From Morella rubra (taxonomy: Eukaryota > Streptophyta > Magnoliopsida > Fagales > Myricaceae): a stretch of DNA of 64,000 bases. The position numbers were made by a program, and so were the translations under genes. The stretch is taken from contig CM025855.1 in assembly GCA_003952965.2 (NCBI GenBank), positions 17,565,858 through 17,629,857 on the forward strand. The letters are read 5' to 3'. This document shows, in pieces, positions 1 through 12,600 of this stretch. The first letter of the stretch is position 1; every line of letters begins with the position of its first letter. The notes under the pieces are model-generated. The model did not search any database, had not been told where the DNA came from, and saw only the letters and a list, made by a program, of their open reading frames with translations.

Positions 1-1563
1 AGTTGACTCGGCATTTTCATTTTTGTGTAACAGTTTTCAAATAGTTAGGATGTTACGTTTAGACATTTGTTCCTTAAACGCACCTTTTTTACACTAGATC
101 GAACAATTGGCTAAAATGTTGCATTTAAGTAACGTCGTTCGAACTCTTTTCTATTTGATGTTTTCATTTTTCGTTCGATGTTTCCATTTTCGATTCGATG
201 CAGTTATTTATCGTTCAAATGGTGGTTTTTTTTTTTTGTAGATTAAGAGAAAAATGTCGAAATGTTCCAGAGCTTCTTCTTCGCAGGCTCTAGTGGTCAT
301 GCCTATGACTATGAAGCTAAGGCGGACTGAGATGTTTAAGCGTCAGTTGGTGGTGGAGAGGTCCGTTGCCACATTGGACTTCTCCCACTATTCATTTGAG
401 GGCTGCACCATCCATCAGATCCTTACCCACTAGGGTTGGGAGCGCCTGCTCTCGTGGACTTGCCATCTGTACTCACTTCTTGTCTAGGAGTTCTACGCAG
501 TGTTAAATGAGGTGGATAATGACGCTTACAAGTGGAAGGTCGTCATCTGGGGAGTTAGAGTTAGGATTTTTCCCAACATCATGTCCAAGTACTTGGGCAT
601 TCAGAGGTGAGTGGGGACCTATCCTGCTGTGGAGCCTTCTGTAGGGTTGCTACCTAAGAAGATCTTCCGATTGATGAAGGCAGAGTATCATTATTTGATC
701 TAGTCATCCGTGTCACAAAAATTCCTACTCGGCTTTTGGCTTTCGACCACATCATCACACAGAGTGCACAACGCACCGAGCACAGCTCATGTTGATGGTA
801 GCGCGTCTGGAGCCTTTTGACCTCCCTCTCTTCCTATTCTAGATGATCCGGACTGAGACTTAGTCGACAAGTCTAGTTCAGGGTCTACCATACGGGGTGA
901 TGTTGAGCTGTTTTTTGATGGATTCTAGGGTCGAAGTCAGGCCTCATGAGCCAATGACGAAGCAGCTCAGCCCAATCAATGCTGTGACAGCTTGACATAA
1001 CTTTGCACATGCAACAAGGTCACATTTTCTATGTGCTACACCACAGGCCCGAGGTTCTAGCTTGACCTCTTAAGGAGCCGGCCGGGTCTTCCGCTAAATC
1101 AGCACATCCTTAGCCGCCGCCAACAACTTTGCTTGAGGACATAGAGCTATTCTTTGTAGGGCCATTCTAGCAAGTCATTGCTCCCCATATCTGTAGTCTG
1201 GCAATAATGAATGAGAGACTTAGTCAGATGGAGTCGAGGCAGCAGACACTGGAGGAGGCTCTCAAAAGAATGTCAAAAGGATATCATGGAAGGTATAGAT
1301 GATGTCAAGAGGGACTTAGTGATGTAGCTAAAGAAGAAGAACACCCATTAGATTTTTCATATTATTTGTAATTTATTTGTGCTACGAACACTTAGATATG
1401 TGAATATATAGTATTTCTGTTTGATGGTCTAATTTATGCACAAAATTCTTTTCCATTCGAATGGTAAAAAAAAAATAGAACTTACAGTAATATTGTCGAT
1501 GTCATTTTATGCTAGAGATAACCATTCTAATGTGCAAGCAAAAGACGTTCAAATGGTTTCTCT
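1..1563. mobile_element. Old CACTA-like flank holding a PF20167-like gene remnant
   Basis: This stretch, with the sequence resuming at 15332, forms the target into which the 1564-15328 CACTA element inserted. It has the same character as that element: short TTCGAA- or CGTTCG-containing motifs (around 125-205 and 1455-1560) and a broken PF20167-like gene. I see no terminus of its own, so its left end probably lies before the window. Calling it a second, older CACTA copy is inference from the shared gene and motifs. Confidence 0.4.
254..1330 (+). pseudogene. PF20167-like 'putative plant transposon' gene, broken copy 1
   Basis: The ATG at 254 follows an apparent 3' splice site (T-rich tract ending TGTAG at 241). 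The reading frame aligns with the better-preserved copy at 3226-5694. Both have a basic/serine-rich N-terminus, then the family core that starts GW, followed by a [D/E]FYA motif and a V-x-G-V stretch, with VGTYP here against IGAYP in the other copy. In-frame stops occur at 431 (TAG), near 486 and near 609. Reading is lost after about 710, and a glutamine-rich, coiled-coil-like tail is recognisable near 1200-1325. It is non-functional as read. The family is known mainly from plant transposable elements; its biochemical role is unknown to me. Confidence 0.5.
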
Positions 1564-1612
1564 CACTACAAGAAAATTGATCTTAGGTGTCAAACTTTTG
1601 GGTGTCAAAACA
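1564..1612 (+). repeat. CACTA left terminal inverted repeat and first subterminal repeats
   Basis: The sequence begins CACTACAAG and continues with two GGTGTCAAA units. It pairs with 15280-15328: the first 8 bases are identical and later matches are scattered. It is bounded on the left by the TCT duplication. Confidence 0.85.
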
Positions 1613-2254
1613 AATTTTATCACCAAATCATGCCCATCCATGTCAAAATAAAAATTTCATTACCCAAGGTGTGCCTGGAATTTCAAAACCGTCCGGAAGT
1701 CCCTAAACCTTGTCCACATGGTATTTAGGGTTGACAAAAGCCAAAACGCCATATATTGTTGACGAAAAACATTCGTCAGCATCTGCGAACGCATCCGAAC
1801 ATCATGCGAAACAGTGCAAACATATTTTGGGTGACAAAACACCGTTGTCACCCATCACTCACGCAGGTCAGATCATCACAAAAGCTACAAATACCATTCG
1901 TACGGTCCAACATAAACTTCCGAACGACTAGGACAGTCTGCACATGAATGACACACATCTATGTCAGACGACCGTGAAGAATAGTTGCGCACATCCGCAT
2001 AGTTACATTTCGTCCGAACACATATGGCTATAATTTCGGCTAATGGTGGTACTCCACATTGCACGCTGCAGTCGTCTCCCCGTCCGCACTGATCTTGCCC
2101 GTTCATGATTTACAATTTAATGCTTAGGAATTTGATTGGTCACGTGGAAAATGGAAACGTCCGTAGGGCATGAATGTCCCATCTGAACGGTGTGGATGGA
2201 TTTTAAAACCGAACAAAGGCCATTTGAACGTCATTTTCACTCGCATTACACCTT

Positions 2255-3217
2255 TTTCTCTCCTTTCTCACAGAGGTGCATTCTCATTTAGAATCTAAAA
2301 TCTTGCTCTTCAGGCCAATTTCGTGGAGTTCTTTCTATCCAGGTATGTTTCTTATGTTTTTATTGTGTTTTTCGTTTAAAAATTGTGCTTTTAATGTTAT
2401 TTATGTAGAAAATTTCATATTAGATTTTCGGCCATCATAGTTTTTAATGGCCGATATTTGTATTGATATGGATTGTGTAATGTTGTAGGTTTGTTTAGGA
2501 TATAATTTTGTAGTGTTTGGGGTAGTTTTGGAGGTGGGGTAGAGGTAGGCCATGGTTGAGTCAACTCGGTTTTCTTCCCCATGACACGTTTGAACGGTTC
2601 AAAGTCATTTGGACAGATAGTTTTAAATTTTCTACGCTTACTTCTTCAAACATTGTCGTCTTCAAACTGTCTTTGGCTTTATATGCCGTTGTTTAAGTTA
2701 GATAGGTACTTGTGTTTAAGTATTTTGAACTACGCCATTTTTCTCTTGACGTGCGGAAGGCCACTTATAAGTGTGCGGATGTTGAGCCTTTAGACGTTGT
2801 CATTTTGTATAGGATATATACACATGTTAAAAATAAGAGTTTTTATGACTAATTTGTTGCGGACGATTGTATTAGCGTGCGAACCCCTGTTTCTTAAAAC
2901 TAAGACATTTTATTAACCGGTCGGATGGGTTATTTGTGCCTGTGGACGTTTGTCCGCTATACGTTGTCGTTTTTGCTAGTATATATACACATGTTAAAAA
3001 TTTCTTTTTTAGAAGTATTTTGTGGCGAACGGTTTTCGTACCGTCCACGTTTACTCCCTAAAACCAAGTCGTTTCATTAGACGTTCATACGCCCTCTATG
3101 TGCGTCTGGACGCTTGTTTGCATTAGACAACATCATTTTGCATGCTGTGCGAATGCTTCCTTAGACCGCGTCGACAGTATTAATTGACGGTTTATTTGTT
3201 TTTGCCTTATTTCATAG
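2255..3217 (+). other. Probable 5' leader exon and first intron of the CACTA-borne gene
   Basis: A pyrimidine-rich stretch (about 2250-2275) is followed by a probable untranslated exon ending CCAG at 2342 and a donor GTATG at 2343. The matching acceptor is TTTCATAG, ending at 3217, eight bases before the ATG at 3226. The 875-bp intron is full of GCGGAC/CGTTCG-type motifs. Copy 1 at 254 has a similar acceptor just before its ATG, which supports the gene model. The transcription start is not determined. Confidence 0.4.
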
Positions 3218-3225
3218 ATTAAAAT

Positions 3226-5694
3226 ATGTCTAAACGTCACCATTCATCATCTTCCTCATTTGCTGAGACCTCCACGCAGCAGGATCTTGAGAGTTCGGAG
3301 AATTATATGACGCGAGAGGAGGAGCTAGAGCAGCAGCAGGTTGAGATGCTCAGCCGATCAATTATTGTAGAGAATGAGGTCTGTGTTGTTGACTTCGAGG
3401 AGCTGAAGTATATGGGCCGAAGTATCGGGGACATTATGGATCGCTAGGGTTGGATTGGGTATCTGAAGAGAGAAGACATAGCCTCTGTAGATCTAGTCCG
3501 GGATTTTTACGCTGCACTGCTGGATGTTGAGGATATTGAAGCAATGCTATGGACCATCACTGTATATGGGGTGACCTTTCAGTTGTCACTAGATATCCTA
3601 GCAGCATTTATGGGGCTGTAGAGATCGATTGGAGCATACCCTACAATGGAGATGGCGAACAAGCTAGATACGGAAGACATCTTCCATACTTTCATAAGCT
3701 AGAATGTGCTGCTGGTCGGACCCTTCATCAAATAGAAGTTCATGCTTTCTTTTCTAGCGCTGCACCACATTTTTGCCTACGACATCAAGCTGAGGGCTCA
3801 CACGATAGATTGCCTTATTTTGAGAGGCGAGCTGATGCTGGCCGTGGCTAGAGGATGTGTAGTAGATCTTCCTGTAAGAAATTTGCCCTAAAAATCATTT
3901 GTCTAAATAATAGTTATTTAGATGTCACATGTTTATATTTATTTATTGGGTAATATGATGTGACATAAGATGTTACATAGTTATTATTGAGTGACATTGT
4001 AGAAAAGTCATGCCAATGATTAATGAATAAAGGCGGGAAGTATGACTTTCGGTTCCTTGTTCACTTGATGTTTTGTTCTAGACTGAGGTACATATTGATG
4101 TACGATAGGTCTACACTCGTTTGTCTCTATTTAATAGGATGATGGACTTCGTCATTGAGGTGGTGACCTTAAGCAAATGAGTGGGTGTAATGTAAGAGTA
4201 CATGCACTGAACGAGATCAAATATGAATACCTTTGGAATTGATCACTGATGTTGAGAAGGTATTCAAGCACAATTAGTTTATTGTATCCTTAGACCTGAG
4301 AGGTTTATACGGATCTATTTGTTGTGTACTTGTGCTTTGACCGAGTCATTTGGTGATGATCTTTCTAGGTCAAATATTCCAGATAACGTTGGGTCTTGTA
4401 CATAATAATGGGTTTGTATAAATGCTCAATAAGGAATCCACCAGTCTCTTAATGAGGCAGTATATTCAATATATCTGTATAGTGTTGGACTAGAAAAAGA
4501 ATCCATTGGCCAATGGTATTTTTGTGAAATGTTTTTCGAAAATTAATATATATATATATATATTATATTTATTTGTGAAATTGTTTTGGAAACAATTGAT
4601 AGTCAACGAGTTATAGATTGTGAATTGAGAATTATATGATTAGGGACTTAATTGTTATATGATTTTGGTCCTATTGACTCATGTGGAATATAGTACGGTG
4701 AAGGATAAATAAACAAATAATTGTTAGCAAAAGGGATTTCACAAATCAATCTCAAATTCTCGGGGGTGAATTGTAATATGTTGATGGACATGATTACAAT
4801 TAGTAGAAGCCCAAAATTCGGAATAAAAGAATATAAGGGAGTTAATGGAAAAAGAGTTTTTTCATATGATCCTACGGCCGAGATCTGAGATCCCTAACAA
4901 TCCCACGCACTATCACAGTTAGGGTTTTCATATATAAGGATAGCTATGAGATAGTCTACCCTAATGGACTAATTGTTAGTTGAGAGTTGGCCATCATGAC
5001 TCAAAAAAATCCTACACAATTGTGAGTGTAGAGAGGAAGGGGGCAGAATACTTGGGCTGCTATTGTGAAATTCTCAAGATTGTGAGATTAACAAAAACCT
5101 GAAGATTATTGAAAAATTCTCGGGATCAACAAAGAGAATTGGGAAGTGAATTCTTCCGCAGGCAAACTTTTACTTCCCATGTATGTCTTCTTGACTCTTC
5201 AGTCTGAAGCGAAGATCACTTCTTCTACTGGGTTGCCGTATAGTCTTCTCTTGACACAATTGCTCCATAGTGTGGGCTGCATGGAAAGTCTAGATGAGGA
5301 AAGGACGGCACCTATCGGTCCCATTTTTCGGACCACTTTGAGCCATTCCGAGGCGCAGCTTAGGCAGCAACAGGGAGCTCCAGCTCCCGGGCAGTAGCAG
5401 GAAGTGGAGGATCCCCCTCGCCATGCACATTAAGAGCGACCTGCCTGGGCTGATGCTTGGATGGAGGACTTGAAGGGGAGGGTTAAGGCTACTATCTCGC
5501 TGAGACATCAGTTGTGCGTCGACTTGGGGACCTGTGTCTTCTCTCTGGAGCCTCAGATGATGGGATTGCAGCCATTCCTCACTACCACCCAAGGCACCTT
5601 GCGTGTGATGTCGAGGAGGTTTGGCTCCATTGAAGATCAGCTCGGGAAGATGAGAGAGTCCACAAGAGAGGGATCCAGTCAGCCCAGTCCGTAG
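3226..5694 (+). pseudogene. CACTA-borne PF20167-like gene, copy 2, split by a solo LTR
   Basis: From the ATG at 3226 there is a serine/acidic N-terminus. The family core follows, starting GW at about 3448, with DLVRDFYAAL (about 3490-3520) and the pattern V-x-G-V-x-F. The next block runs through a LHHIF-type motif (about 3760) to VVDLP, where the solo LTR interrupts. Beyond the insertion, LPMYVF and LPYSLL (5173-5260) continue the domain, and SEAQLRQQQ (about 5345) leads to a helical tail ending with a stop at 5692-5694. In-frame stops stand at 3445 (TAG), at about 3618 and in the downstream part, so it is broken as read. The order GW...RxFY...LPxY...LPYSLL is also that of the extra ORFs in the SIRE-like elements. 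Function unknown; placement inside CACTA termini suggests an element-encoded accessory protein. Confidence 0.6.
3873..5172 (+). mobile_element. Solo LTR, Angela/Tork-like Copia family, long-LTR form
   Basis: A 1300-bp LTR from TGTAAGAAAT to CAAACTTTTA with a perfect 5-bp target duplication CTTCC (3868-3872 and 5173-5177). It is a close relative of the solo LTR at 42734-44045 over its whole length and more distantly of the LTR of the 33965-41522 element. It lies inside the PF20167-like gene of the CACTA transposon, so it is younger than that insertion. No internal retroelement sequence remains. Confidence 0.88.
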
Positions 5695-5889
5695 CATGAA
5701 TAGGATGTTCTTTTAATTTTTATCTCACGTTATTATTTTTTGACATTTATTATCATATTTTATTTTTGTTTTGAATATTTATTTTCGGGTTTGTATTTTG
5801 GATATTTAGGTTGATTTTGTTTTATGATGGTTATTATTGATCTTCTTTTATTATAGTTTAATATTTACCTTTGAGGGTTTAATGTTTAT

Positions 5890-6790
5890 AATCTGTTACT
5901 TAGAATGTTATTAACTATAACATTTATAATCTAATGTTAAAATTTTAGATCAAATATATAAGCATTTAAGCTATAAGAAATGAATAATTAATAACTACAT
6001 GTATCAATAATGTATCGAAATTATTGAAGTATATATATATATTAATGTAACACTTGGAATCTTATGTTAAAATTTAAGATGAAATACATAAGCAATTAAT
6101 TTATAAAAAATAATTAATTAATATACTAATGTATCAAAATTATTGAAGTATATATATATATTAACTGTAACACTTGGAATCTTATGTTTAAATAAGAATT
6201 ATAAACAAAATAATTTATAATTAATTATATACTACAACATTAACTGTAACACTTGAATCTTATTTTAAAATTTAAGAGAAATGAAAATTAATTTATAAAT
6301 AATTAATATACTACAATCAAAATTATTGAAGTATATATATATATATTAACTGTAACACTTGGAATCTTATGTTAAAATTTAAGATGAAATACATAAGCAA
6401 TTAATTTATAAAAAATGAATAATTAATATACTATAAGTATCAAAAATATTGAAGTATATATATTAATTATCTGTACCACTTAGAATCTTACGTTAAAATT
6501 TAAGATGAAATACATAAGCAATTAATTTATAAAAAATGAATAATTAATATACTATAAGTATCAAAATTATTGAAGTATATATAGATATATATCTTAGCTA
6601 TAACACTTGGAATCTTATGTTAAAATTTAGGATGAAATACTTAAGCAATTAATTTATAAGAAATGTATAATTAATATGCTACATCTCTGAAAATTATTAG
6701 AGTATATATATATATATATAAATTGCAACACTTGGAATCTTATGTTAAAATTTAAGATGAAATACATAAGTTATTAATTTACATGTTTAG
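5890..6790. repeat. AT-rich tandem array, unit about 80-130 bp, about 8 copies
   Basis: Each unit carries CACTTGGAATCTTATG, then a stretch like AAATTTAAGATGAAATAC, and a TATATATA run. Anchors fall near 5915, 6052, 6171, 6249, 6356, 6477, 6605 and 6729. The array lies between the CACTA gene and the SIRE-like insertion. Units differ by small indels, so the array is not recent. Microhomology in TA runs may have driven its growth. Confidence 0.75.
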
Positions 6791-6800
6791 ATAGCATTCG

Positions 6801-7249
6801 GGTTGGCTTTTAGTTATAATCAATGTTTTGATGATAACAATAGAAGTAATTGAATGTGAAGCAAAGAAGATCTAAAATCAGCACGGAGTGATCAAGCAAT
6901 ATCCCTTCCATTGGAAGTGACTCTTAAAAAGAAGATTCAAGTTGCTAGGGTATTTTTTTTTTAACTCAAGACTTCATCTTTAACAAGGATTTAAACCACA
7001 CGCTTGCATATTTCTTCAAAACTTGCATAAACCATTGTACCACTTGTTTTAATGATTAAAAATGTTTTAATGGGTTGAAATTATCCCAATTAAACTCCGA
7101 AACCCTTTGTATTTAATCTTTTAGTGCAATCGATTATCTTTGTGGAACTTGTAGCTAGCAAACACATTGTTAAGGGTGAGTTTCGAAAAAGTTTTGAAAT
7201 CCAATTCACCCTGCCTCCCTCTTGGGTTGCCTTAATCCTTGGATTTAAA
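6801..7249 (+). repeat. 5' LTR of the SIRE-like element at 6801
   Basis: It begins GTTGGCTTTTAG and ends CCTTGGATTTAAA, just before the primer site at 7251. At about 449 bp it is a third of the length of the related LTR at 17401-18719. It matches the two ends of that LTR but not its middle, and its partner at 12917 has the same structure. Confidence 0.85.
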
Positions 7250-7250
7250 T

Positions 7251-7270
7251 TGGTATCGAAGCTTGGTGCT
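7251..7270 (+). other. Primer-binding site (tRNA-Met type)
   Basis: The stretch lies two bases or fewer from the LTR end and matches the TGGTATCAGAGC-type sequence complementary to initiator tRNA-Met seen in the other elements here. Confidence 0.75.
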
Positions 7271-7303
7271 CACTTTAGTAAGATTTAACAATCTTGAGTT
7301 AGA

Positions 7304-10300
7304 ATGGCAACTTCAAGCAACAACTCCAATGTTGAGGGACTCTCAACATCTAGACCTCCTTCCTTCAATGGAAGTGATTACACCTATTGGAAAGCAAGTA
7401 TGAAAATTTATTTTCAATCCATTGACTATGATCTATGGCTTTGTGTTTGTGTTTTGAATGGACCTCACTATCCTTTGAAAACCGTAGGTGAGAAAATTCT
7501 CCCTAAGTCCGTCTCAGAGTATACCGATAAGGACAAGAAGAAAATTTCTATAAATTCTAGAGCTATGAACATTATTGTGCTTTAGAGAGAAGTGAATTCA
7601 ATAGAATATCTACCTGTGATAGTGGAAAAGAAATTTGGTATTCTTTAGAAACCACTCATAAAGCTACGAACCAAGTTAAAGAATCTAAGATAAGCATGCT
7701 AGTTCATAGCTATGAATTGTTTAAGATGAAACCCGAAGAAAGCATTGGTGACATTCTTACTAGATTTACAAATATTTTAAATGGTTTAAATGCTCTTGGA
7801 AAAGTGTACACTAACTCCGATTTGGTGAGAAAAGTTCTTAGGTCACTACCAAAAACTTGGGAAGCCAAAGTCACCGCTATTCAAGAAGCAAAAGACCTTA
7901 CCAAATTGCCTTTGGAAGAACTCATTGGATCTCTCATGACTCACACAATCACCATGAAGGGACATGCTAAGGAAGTTCAAAAAGAAAAAGCATAGCTTTG
8001 AAATCCTCCATAGTTGAGGTTGAAGAAGATGATGATGAAAGTGAAGATGAGGACAAAGCACTAATGAGAGAGAATTTTAGAAACTTCCTCAAGAGAAAGC
8101 AAGGAAGGAGGAATGTAAATGTGTATAAAATTGACATTGATCAATATGTTGGTATGGATAAATGTCTTGTGGTCAATGTAAATGATAGTTGGCTAAGACA
8201 TAGAAGAATGGGTCATGTTAGCATGCATCAAATTTTGAAAATTTCTAAGCATGATCTTATGAATGAGCTACCTAAGTTGAATTTTGAAAAATACCAAGTT
8301 TGTAAAGTTTGTCAAATGGGAAAACAAGTGAAAACCTCTTTTAAATCCAAAAACTTCATTTCGACTAGTAGACCTCTACAATTACTTCATTTGGATTTAT
8401 TTGGTCTATCAAGAATTCAAAGTCTTGGTGGAAAGTCCTATGCATTTGTGATTGTGGATGACTACTCTAGGTTCACTTGGATTTTGTTTTTAGCTTCAAA
8501 AGATGAAGCCATTCATGAGTTCATTAAATTTTCAAAAAGGGTGCAAAATGCAAAAAGATACACCATTGTGGCCATTAGAAGTGACCATGATGGTGAATTC
8601 TTAAATGAGAAGTTCAAATCTTTTTGTGGCATGAATGGTTATGAGCATAATTTTTCCACACCTAGAACTCCGCAACAAAATGGGGTATTTGAAAAGGAAA
8701 AATATAACTATTCAAGAGATGACAAGAACGATTTTGAATGAAAATAAGTTACCAAAATATTTTTGGACCGAGGCCATCAACTTCTCTTGCTATGTTTTGA
8801 ATAGAGTATCTATGAGACCCATTTTGAAGAAAACTCCTTATGAGCTTTGGAAAGATAGAAAACCCAACATCCACTATTTCAAAGTTTTTGGTTGCAAATG
8901 CTTCATTTTAAATACGAAAGACAATCTTAGAAAATTTGATTCTAAAACCGATGTTGGAATTTTTCTTGGATACTCTAATTCAAGCGAAGCTTATAGAGTT
9001 TATAACAAAATAACTCTTAGTGTTGAAGAATCAATGCATATTACTTTTGATGAATCTAATAGTCCATTTGAGAAAAATGCAAGTGTAGAAATTGAAGATA
9101 TTGAGGGGGAGATGGAAGGACTTGAAATCAAGGATAACCCCACTCAAAGCGAGGAAGTCAACCTCCAAGTGAAGAAAATATTCAACCGTTGCAAGAAGAA
9201 GGTACTTCACAAGAACTCCCTAAGGAGTGGAGGTATGCTACTAGTCACCCTCAAGAGTTAATTATTGGTGATCCCTCTCATGAAACTAGAACTAGAGCTT
9301 CACTTAGAAATATTTGTAATCATCTTGCATTTGTGTCTCAAATTGAACCTAAGAGTTTTCTTGAAGCTGAAAACGACGAAAGTTGGATTTTGGCAATGCA
9401 AGAAGAGTTAAACCAATTTGAGAGAAATCAAGTTTGGGAACTTGTCCCTAGACCCAAGGATCAAACCATTATTGGCACAAAATGGGTCTTTAGGAACAAG
9501 GTTGATGAGCACGGTACTATTGCTAGAAACAAAGCTAGATTGGTTGCTAAAGGCTATAATCAAGAAGGAATTGATTATGATGAAACATATGCACCCGTAG
9601 CACGTTTGGAATCCATTAGAATGCTTTTGGCCTTTGCTTGCTATAAAGATTTTATGCTTTATCAAATGGATGTGAAAAGTGCTTTCTTGAATGGATTTAT
9701 CATGGAAGAAGTCTATGTAGAACAACCACAAAATTTTCAAAATGAAGTTTATCCAAATTTTGTTTCCAAATTGAAAAAGGCTTTTTATGGACTAAAACAA
9801 GCTCCTAGAGCTTGGTATGATAGACTTAAAACTTTTCTTGTTGAAAAAGGTTTTTCCGTGGGTAAAGTTGACACAACGCTTTTCGCCAAGACCAAAAATA
9901 ATGATATCATAATTCTGCAAATTTATGTAGGTAACATCATATTCGGTGTAACTAATGACTTTCATTGTCAAGAATTTTCTAAATTTATGCATGAAGAGTT
10001 TGAGATGAGTATGATGGGTGAGCTCAACTTCTTCCATGGCCTATAAAAATCAAGCAATCCAAAGAAGGAATCTTCATAAACCAAGCCAAGTATACAAAGG
10101 ATCTGCTCAAATGCTTTGGAATGGAGGACGTTAAAGTGGCAAAAACCTCGATGAGCACATCGCTAAAGCTTGATGCTGATGAAAAAGGTAAAAAGGTAGG
10201 CATCACCAAATATAGAGGTATGATTGGAGCTCTCCTCTATTTGACGGCTAGTAGGCCGGATATTATGTTTAGTGTATGCTTATGTCCAAGATTTCAAGCA

Positions 10301-10880
10301 TGTACTGAAGAATCGAATCTTAGTGACATAAAAAGAATTTTTAGATATCTATTGGGTAATATTAACCTAGGCTTTGGTATCCTAGAGACACTCATATGAA
10401 CCTAGTAAGCTATTCCGATGCCAACTTTACTGGGTGCAAAGTTGATAAAAAAAGTACTAGTGATACTTGTCATTTCCTAGGTTCATCTTTAGTTTCTTGG
10501 AGTAGCAAGAAACAAAACTCGGTTGCATATCAACAACCGAAGCGGAATACATAGCGGCCGGTAGTTATTGTGCTCAAGTGTTGTGGATGAAACAAACTCT
10601 CAAAGATTTTAGACTGGAGTTTGAAAGTATACCCATTAAATGTGATAACATTAGTGCTATCAATTTGTCCAAGAACCCCATCCAACACTCAAGGACTAAA
10701 CACATTGAAGTGAGACATCATTTTATATGAGATCATATTCAAAAAGGTGACATCTCACTTGATTTCATTAGTACTGAGCATCAACTAGCTGATATTTTCA
10801 CAAAACCTTGAGTAATGACAGATTTCGTGATCTTAGAAGAGATATTGTGTTTTTAGATGCAAATGCTCTTTGATATCTAT
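7304..10880 (+). pseudogene. gag-pol remains of the SIRE-like element at 6801
   Basis: Parts recognisable in order: gag N-terminal region (7304-7995, with the FNGSDYTYWK motif of SIRE gag), the pre-integrase and integrase region (about 8120-8900, with SDHDGEF and TPQQNGV-type motifs), the reverse transcriptase region (about 9350-10050, KARLVAKGY and [11 protein letters not shown]) and RNase H (about 10400-10870, EAEYIA-type). It is closely related to the same parts of the element at 17401. Broken in many places; no intact polyprotein is encoded. Confidence 0.85.
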
Positions 10881-11049
10881 TTTATGATTTTCCATGGATT
10901 TACAATGTTTTGATGTTTTAAACATGTTTATATTGTCATTTAGTCATGTTACATGTTTGTCATTCATAAAATGCGTCATTCCATTTCATTTTTGGACATT
11001 AAAACCTCATCTTTCAAGACTATTCTTTGTAGTGGTTGTCCATGTGGAA

Positions 11050-11165
11050 CTGCTACACGAAGCGGTCGACCGGGTCATAGAACATGTTCTACCAATCGGT
11101 CGATGGTCATGAACCATTACACATAGCAGTCGACCACCTCATCAAAGCTATATATATATATAGCA
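11050..11165 (+). promoter_or_regulatory. GTCGAC palindrome cluster plus TATA box upstream of the extra ORF (element at 6801)
   Basis: Four GCGGTCGACCG-like imperfect palindromes (about 11060, 11095, 11127 and a decayed one near 11180) are followed by GCTATATATATATATA at about 11148. The extra ORF starts about 290 bp further on (11447). The same combination occurs at 30245-30385 and in the LTRs around 17800-18037, where it sits in the promoter position. Promoter function is inference. Confidence 0.45.
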
Positions 11166-11446
11166 GTCCACATTTTGGTAGACCTATCTTTCTCCTCTCG
11201 TGAACAACTTCATCTCTGTCGATGCTAACCCTCTCAAATCCTTCCTAAAACACCATAACCTATCCTAAAATCCATCCCAATCATTTTAGATCATCAATTT
11301 CGGCCTAAACCCTCTCTTTTTGTGTGGATTTACATCATAATCTGTCCAGCAAGCAATTTTTAGGGATTTCGGCCCCCTTTTGAAACCCTAACCCCAGACT
11401 TCCATATTTTAGCCCTTTTCTCTTCGACTTTTACTCTCAAGTCGCC

Positions 11447-12600
11447 ATGCCAAGGATGAAAAATGCTGCAAAGCGTAGCAATGGGGGAGCGGGATCATCT
11501 CATTCTTCAGCAGGTCATCGCATCGATGTTTTGCAATGACTTTTCAAAGTGAAAAGTCATGTGGGGAAGGAGGAAAGTGAATGTCTCATCACTTTCAGAT
11601 TTTTAGATTGAGCGTCTGTTTGTGAAACAAGGTTGGGAGAATTTCCTAAATATGGGTAAAGAAGTCTTTCCTAAATATGTTAGGATTTTCTTCTGTAATA
11701 TGACTGTTGGGTGGGAAGCTGGAGGTTTATTCACTGTTAGGAGTATGGTTGGGGGATGGGAGATTGTTTTGAATGAAGTTGGAGATATTTTAGGTATTCA
11801 ACATGTTGGGATTCGGGCTTATGAGATGAAGACTTGGCCTATGTGTAAGGCTTTGATTATGGAAAAGCCCTAGTTTACCTCCTAGGCAATGGTGTGGCAG
11901 CTAATACACTTAGGAAAATCTATGCCAACCAATTGCCCATTCGTTTGAGCTTGCTTCACTTGAATTGCACCCATAACCTGATTCCTCAGGGTGGACACCG
12001 AGAGAAGGTAACTTATATGGATGTTATTGTGATTGAGCATCTTTTGAAAGAGAAAAAGTTCAACCTCCCTTACATTATGCTAAAACAAATGGAAGCGGCT
12101 CGTGAGACTAAAAAGATTTTACCTTATAGTTTGTTGTTTACTAAGATTTTTAGGCACTTTGGAATTGCACTTAGTTCATGAGAGCAAGACACATTGACTA
12201 AATCTGAAGAGTTTGATATTACGGTCCTAACCCAGATGGGCTATAGGAAGAATTCAAGAAGTAATTGGGTGCCTAAGAATCAGGATACTGATGATGTGGA
12301 TGAGGAGGTGCCTGATGATATTCATGATGAGGATGAGGATGTGGCTGAGGCTCAGGATGAGGAGGTTGATGCTGAGGTGATGGAGTTTGACGTTGATGCT
12401 GACCTAGTTGATGATCCTCCCATTATTCCTTCTCCTACTAGCGTTCCAGACCCTACCTCTTCCTTTGACACCCTGTTTGTTACTTTTGAGCAGAGGATTA
12501 CTACTATGTAGGAGCAGTTTCTTCTTTGCAAGAGGAGTAGAGGAAGTTCTTCGAGGAGATGAGGCATTTTATGACTACAAAATTCCCTCCACCTCCATGA
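11447..12600 (+). pseudogene. Extra 3' ORF (PF20167-like) of the SIRE-like element at 6801
   Basis: Located between RNase H and the purine tract. It has the PF20167-like order: a GWENFL block (about 11630), an FTVRSMVGGWEIV block and ILGIQHVG (about 11730-11810), HNLIPQGGHREKVT (about 11970), LPYIMLK and LPYSLLFTK (about 12070-12145), then a very acidic linker rich in D and E (about 12290-12420) and a C-terminal stretch. It matches the extra ORF at 30666 and, at lower similarity, the CACTA gene at 3226. No signal peptide or membrane segment is visible, so an envelope role is not supported. Broken. Confidence 0.65.

Noticed and set aside
5290-5697. 135-residue minus-strand frame
   Set aside because: Antisense shadow of the plus-strand PF20167-like gene, which has homologous copies.
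11447-12600. Extra SIRE ORF as an envelope-like gene
   Set aside because: No signal peptide or membrane helix is visible, and the block order fits PF20167 instead.
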